Assembly: GCA_015222065.1 (NCBI GenBank)
Contig: JADFUQ010000189.1
Location: 1 to 14,397, forward strand
Direction of reading: 5' to 3'
Length of the DNA stretch: 14,397 nucleotides
Source: Bacteroidota bacterium
GTDB lineage: Bacteria > Bacteroidota > Bacteroidia > Bacteroidales > VadinHA17
Positions within the stretch are counted from its first letter, which is position 1; every line of letters starts with the position of its first letter. This document shows positions 11,802 to 14,397 of this stretch, piece after piece. The notes under the pieces were generated by a model. The model did not search any database and was not told where the DNA came from. It worked only from the letters and a program-made list of their open reading frames with translations. The position numbers and the translations under genes were made by a program.

Positions 11802-14120
11802 ATGGTCAGATCAATATTAATCCTGCTTCTGGGGATGATTTTTTTCCTGCCTTCCAGTTCACAGGACAAGCAAAAAAAGCTGAAACTTTGGTACCGCCAA
11901 CCTGCTTTACAATGGGATCATGGGATGCCAATTGGAAATGGCAGGTTAGGTGCAATGGTGTTTGGAGAGGTGCAATCAGAAAAAATTGTTCTTAACGAAG
12001 AAAGTATCTGGAGTCATGATGGGGAATATTCAGATAAAAAAGGAGCATATAAATATGTAAAAGAGATACGACAATTACTATTTGACGGGAAATATAAAGA
12101 AGCTGAAAAGCTTGTAATGGATAAAGTTATGGGTGACAGGTTGCCCTCCGGCACCAACACTTACCAGGAACTGGGACATCTTACCATTGATTTTCCTGAT
12201 CATAACAACGCAAAGGATTACTATCGGGAATTGGACCTTGAAACAGCGATTGCTACTGTTAGATATAAAATTGATGAAACTGAATTTACCAGGGAGACTT
12301 TTAGCTCTGCAGTTGATCAGGCAATTTACTGGAGGATTACGGCAAATGATTCAGGAAAGATCAATGCAAAGATATCCTTGCAGAGAGATGGTATTAATCA
12401 TGACATTCAGGTTGTAGATAATGAGATAGTTATCAGGGGAATCGCCGGAACGGAGAAAGGAGTAGGGTACTGTGGGCGTGTAAAAGTAATTCCTGTGAAA
12501 GGTGAAATTTCTTACGGGGAAAATAGTATTTCAGTCAGTTTGGCCGATACTCTGTTGCTTGTTGTTACAACTATAACCGATTATAATGGAAAAGACCCGG
12601 CATCTGAGAGCAAAGAGCAAATGGGATCAGCCACCGGAAGAAATTATTCAGATATCAAATGCGACCATATTGTTGAATATCAATCATGGTTTAACAGGTT
12701 TTCTATCAATCTTGGAAGTTCACAAGCCGGATATTTCCCGACAGATGAGAGGCTGGAAGCTGTGAAAATTGGTGCTGTCGATCCGTCACTGATCTCTTTA
12801 TATGTTCAGTTTAGCAGATACCTTCTGATTTCCAGTTCGCGTCCCGGTTGTTTACCTGCGAATCTGCAGGGCATATGGATTGACGGGATAAAACCTCCCT
12901 GGAACTCAGATTACCATATTAATATTAACCTGCAGATGAATTACTGGCTCGCTGAGGTCACCAACCTTTCTGAGTGTAGCTATCCTTTATTTGATTTTAT
13001 TGAAAAGCTTTTGCCAAATGGCAGGAAAACGGCACAGACTCTGTATGGTTCCGATGGATTTACCGCTCATCATACTTCTGATGTTTGGTTTTTTACAACA
13101 TGTTTCGGAAACCCGGTTTACGGAGCCTGGCCCATGGCTGGAGGGTGGCTCTCCAGGCATCTGTGGGAGCATTACTTATATACACAAGACCTTACTTTCC
13201 TGAAGAATACTGCCTATCCCATTATGAAGGAAGCAGCTGAGTTTTATCTTGACTTCCTTGTTAAGGATCCAAAAACCGGTTTGTTGGTTTCGGGTCCATC
13301 TATCTCCCCTGAAAACTCATTTATTACTCCAAACGGCGAAAGGGCAAGTTTGTGCATGGGACCGTCAATGGATCACCAGATCATACAGGATCATCTCCTA
13401 TCAACAGTTAAAGCATCGGAACTGCTTAATGCCGATGTGACATTCAGACATGAAATGCTGAAGACCCTCAATAAGCTAACACCGGTTAAAATCGGGAAAG
13501 ATGGGAGAATTTTGGAATGGTCACAGGATTTTGAGGAAGCAGAACCGGGTCATCGGCATATGTCGCACCTCTATGGTTTGTTTCCAGCTAATTTGTTTAC
13601 ATGGCAGGAAACTCCGGAGCTTATGGAGGCAGCAAAAAAAGTATTAGAAGGCAGGTTGAAACATGGAGGTGGCCATACCGGATGGAGCAGAGCCTGGATA
13701 ATTAATTTTTATGCAAGATTAAAAAATCAGGAAAAAGCTTATAGTAATGTTAGAGCACTTCTTTCAAAATCAACTTTACCCAGTATGCTCGATACACATC
13801 CTCCGTTTCAGATTGACGGAAATTTTGGTGGCTGTGCAGGAATAATTGAGATGCTTGTACAATCGCATAGCGGGGAGATTGAGTTATTGCCTGCTCTGCC
13901 TGATGCTTGGAAAGATGGAGAAGTAAAAGGAGTTAAAGCAAGAGGTGGATTTGAAATAGACATGATGTGGGATAAGGGACAGCTTGTTTCAGCCGGAATA
14001 AAATCTTTGGCAGGCAAACAATGCAGACTTCTGTATAATGGAAGACGTATAGTAAAGAAAATTTCGGAAGGAGAAGAATTTATTGTTTATCCGGAAATGT
14101 TTACTGATAAAAAAAGATAA
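11802..14120 (+). CDS. Exported GH95 alpha-L-fucosidase (or alpha-L-galactosidase)
   Basis: A 772-residue protein from the ATG at 11802. I prefer this start over the in-frame TTG at 11784 because it opens directly on a signal peptide (MVRSILILLLGMIFFLPSSSQ). The N-terminal domain begins LWYRQPALQWDHGMPIGNGRLGAMVFG...LNEESIWS, the typical GH95 opening. The catalytic (alpha/alpha)6 domain has SDYHININLQMNYW (N374 and N376, the asparagines that assist the base), GPSISPENSF (E504, acid) and PPFQIDGNFGG (D672), matching N421, N423, E566 and D766 of bifidobacterial AfcA. GH95 inverts the anomeric centre and removes terminal alpha-1,2-L-fucose; some members prefer L-galactose. Length is normal for the family. 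It lies 37 bp after GH116 and is probably co-transcribed. Confidence 0.93.
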   Translation: MVRSILILLLGMIFFLPSSSQDKQKKLKLWYRQPALQWDHGMPIGNGRLGAMVFGEVQSEKIVLNEESIWSHDGEYSDKKGAYKYVKEIRQLLFDGKYKEAEKLVMDKVMGDRLPSGTNTYQELGHLTIDFPDHNNAKDYYRELDLETAIATVRYKIDETEFTRETFSSAVDQAIYWRITANDSGKINAKISLQRDGINHDIQVVDNEIVIRGIAGTEKGVGYCGRVKVIPVKGEISYGENSISVSLADTLLLVVTTITDYNGKDPASESKEQMGSATGRNYSDIKCDHIVEYQSWFNRFSINLGSSQAGYFPTDERLEAVKIGAVDPSLISLYVQFSRYLLISSSRPGCLPANLQGIWIDGIKPPWNSDYHININLQMNYWLAEVTNLSECSYPLFDFIEKLLPNGRKTAQTLYGSDGFTAHHTSDVWFFTTCFGNPVYGAWPMAGGWLSRHLWEHYLYTQDLTFLKNTAYPIMKEAAEFYLDFLVKDPKTGLLVSGPSISPENSFITPNGERASLCMGPSMDHQIIQDHLLSTVKASELLNADVTFRHEMLKTLNKLTPVKIGKDGRILEWSQDFEEAEPGHRHMSHLYGLFPANLFTWQETPELMEAAKKVLEGRLKHGGGHTGWSRAWIINFYARLKNQEKAYSNVRALLSKSTLPSMLDTHPPFQIDGNFGGCAGIIEMLVQSHSGEIELLPALPDAWKDGEVKGVKARGGFEIDMMWDKGQLVSAGIKSLAGKQCRLLYNGRRIVKKISEGEEFIVYPEMFTDKKR

Positions 14121-14241
14121 AACTATTAATAAAACACCAAAAACTTATATTGATATATCAGTTGTTTTTGAGTCAAATAGAAGCGAATACTAAATTTAAT
14201 ATCGAACACCGATTAACGAATAATGATTTAAGAAGTTAAGT
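14121..14241. other. Operon end and leader of the four-helix-bundle gene
   Basis: Weak pairing CAAAAAC (14138-14144) / GTTTTTG (14164-14170) and the palindrome TGATATATCA (14151-14160) may end the operon; neither is a clear terminator. Bases 14190-14225 hold a degenerate run (ATCGAACACCGATTAACGAATAATGA), with CGAAC/CGAA-type steps. I recall this type of run before S23 genes in Bacteroidota. Confidence 0.35.
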
Positions 14242-14397
14242 ATGGATAAATATGATTTAGAAGAACGATTGATTGAGTTTTCAGTTTTGATAATTGAAAT
14301 TGTAAATGAGATGTCTAATTCAAAAGCAGGAAATCATTTGTCCGGACAATTAGTTCGTTCCGGAACATCAGTTTCATTGAATTACGGAGAAGCACAA
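14242..14397 (+). CDS. Four-helix-bundle protein, S23/IVS-encoded family (cut by window end)
   Basis: The first 52 codons are present. The start MDKYDLEERLIEFSVLIIEIVNEM followed by NHLSGQLVRSGTSVSLNYGEAQ is characteristic of the 'four helix bundle protein' family (PF05635, first found encoded in 23S rRNA intervening sequences): helix one with two internal acidic clusters, then the QLVRSGTSVSLNYGEA motif beginning helix two. Family members are about 115-125 residues long, so over half the protein is missing here. They form pentameric bundles of uncertain function, possibly nucleic-acid binding. It begins 121 bp after the GH95 gene and is probably transcribed separately. Confidence 0.9.
   Translation, partial: MDKYDLEERLIEFSVLIIEIVNEMSNSKAGNHLSGQLVRSGTSVSLNYGEAQ

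Overview
The window looks like a chromosomal segment of a member of the Bacteroidota, probably a Bacteroidales/Marinilabiliales-type glycan degrader. The reasons are AT-rich intergenic DNA, a TAnnTTTG-type -7 element, mostly weak ribosome binding sites, signal peptides ending in ...AQ, and gene families typical of the phylum (GH95, GH116, GH172, DUF6298-like, DUF5041-like, four-helix-bundle S23). All recognisable genes lie on the + strand. No tRNA, rRNA or CRISPR array was seen.

Layout. 1-355: 3' end of a probable DUF4861 protein. 356-783: no convincing gene. 784-991: a wreck of a tyrosine recombinase (N-terminus in one frame, C-terminus in another, middle missing). 1026-3335: cassette-like DNA, holding an antitoxin/PIN-toxin pair, a broken exported protein, an outer-membrane beta-barrel gene and gene scraps. 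3336-3560: an orphan IS21-type end. 3687-4558: a broken composite gene, a REP-type (Y1) transposase domain flanked by pieces that look like a type IIG restriction-modification enzyme, with two identical palindromes inside the reading frame. 4553-5010: a mosaic of dispersed palindromic repeats. 5163-6644: a DUF6298-like glycoside hydrolase. 6655-7648: a further cassette-like block with a DUF5041-like protein. 8013-14120: a probable operon of three exported glycosidases (GH172, GH116, GH95). 14242-end: start of a four-helix-bundle S23 protein.

Main reading. The left half resembles a decayed integron. The recombinase remnant is followed by blocks whose two ends are complementary to each other, and differently so in each block: GTTGTGCGT/ACGCACAAC, GTTATGGCC/GGCCATAAC, GTTATGCGC/GCACATAAC. 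Two of the blocks are followed by copies of one 82-nt element (60/82 identical, no gaps). In integrons, the 3' inverse core site of a cassette complements the first bases of the same cassette, so this pattern is what cassette ends should look like. The toxin-antitoxin pair is a common cassette cargo. The core boxes (GTTRTGS) differ from the textbook GTTRRRY, so the assignment is an inference.

The right half is ordinary accessory glycan metabolism. An exported GH172, a lipoprotein GH116 and an exported GH95 are spaced 56 and 37 bp apart and probably act together on a fucose- (or galactose-), glucose/xylose- and furanoside-containing glycan. No SusC/SusD pair or regulator is in the window.
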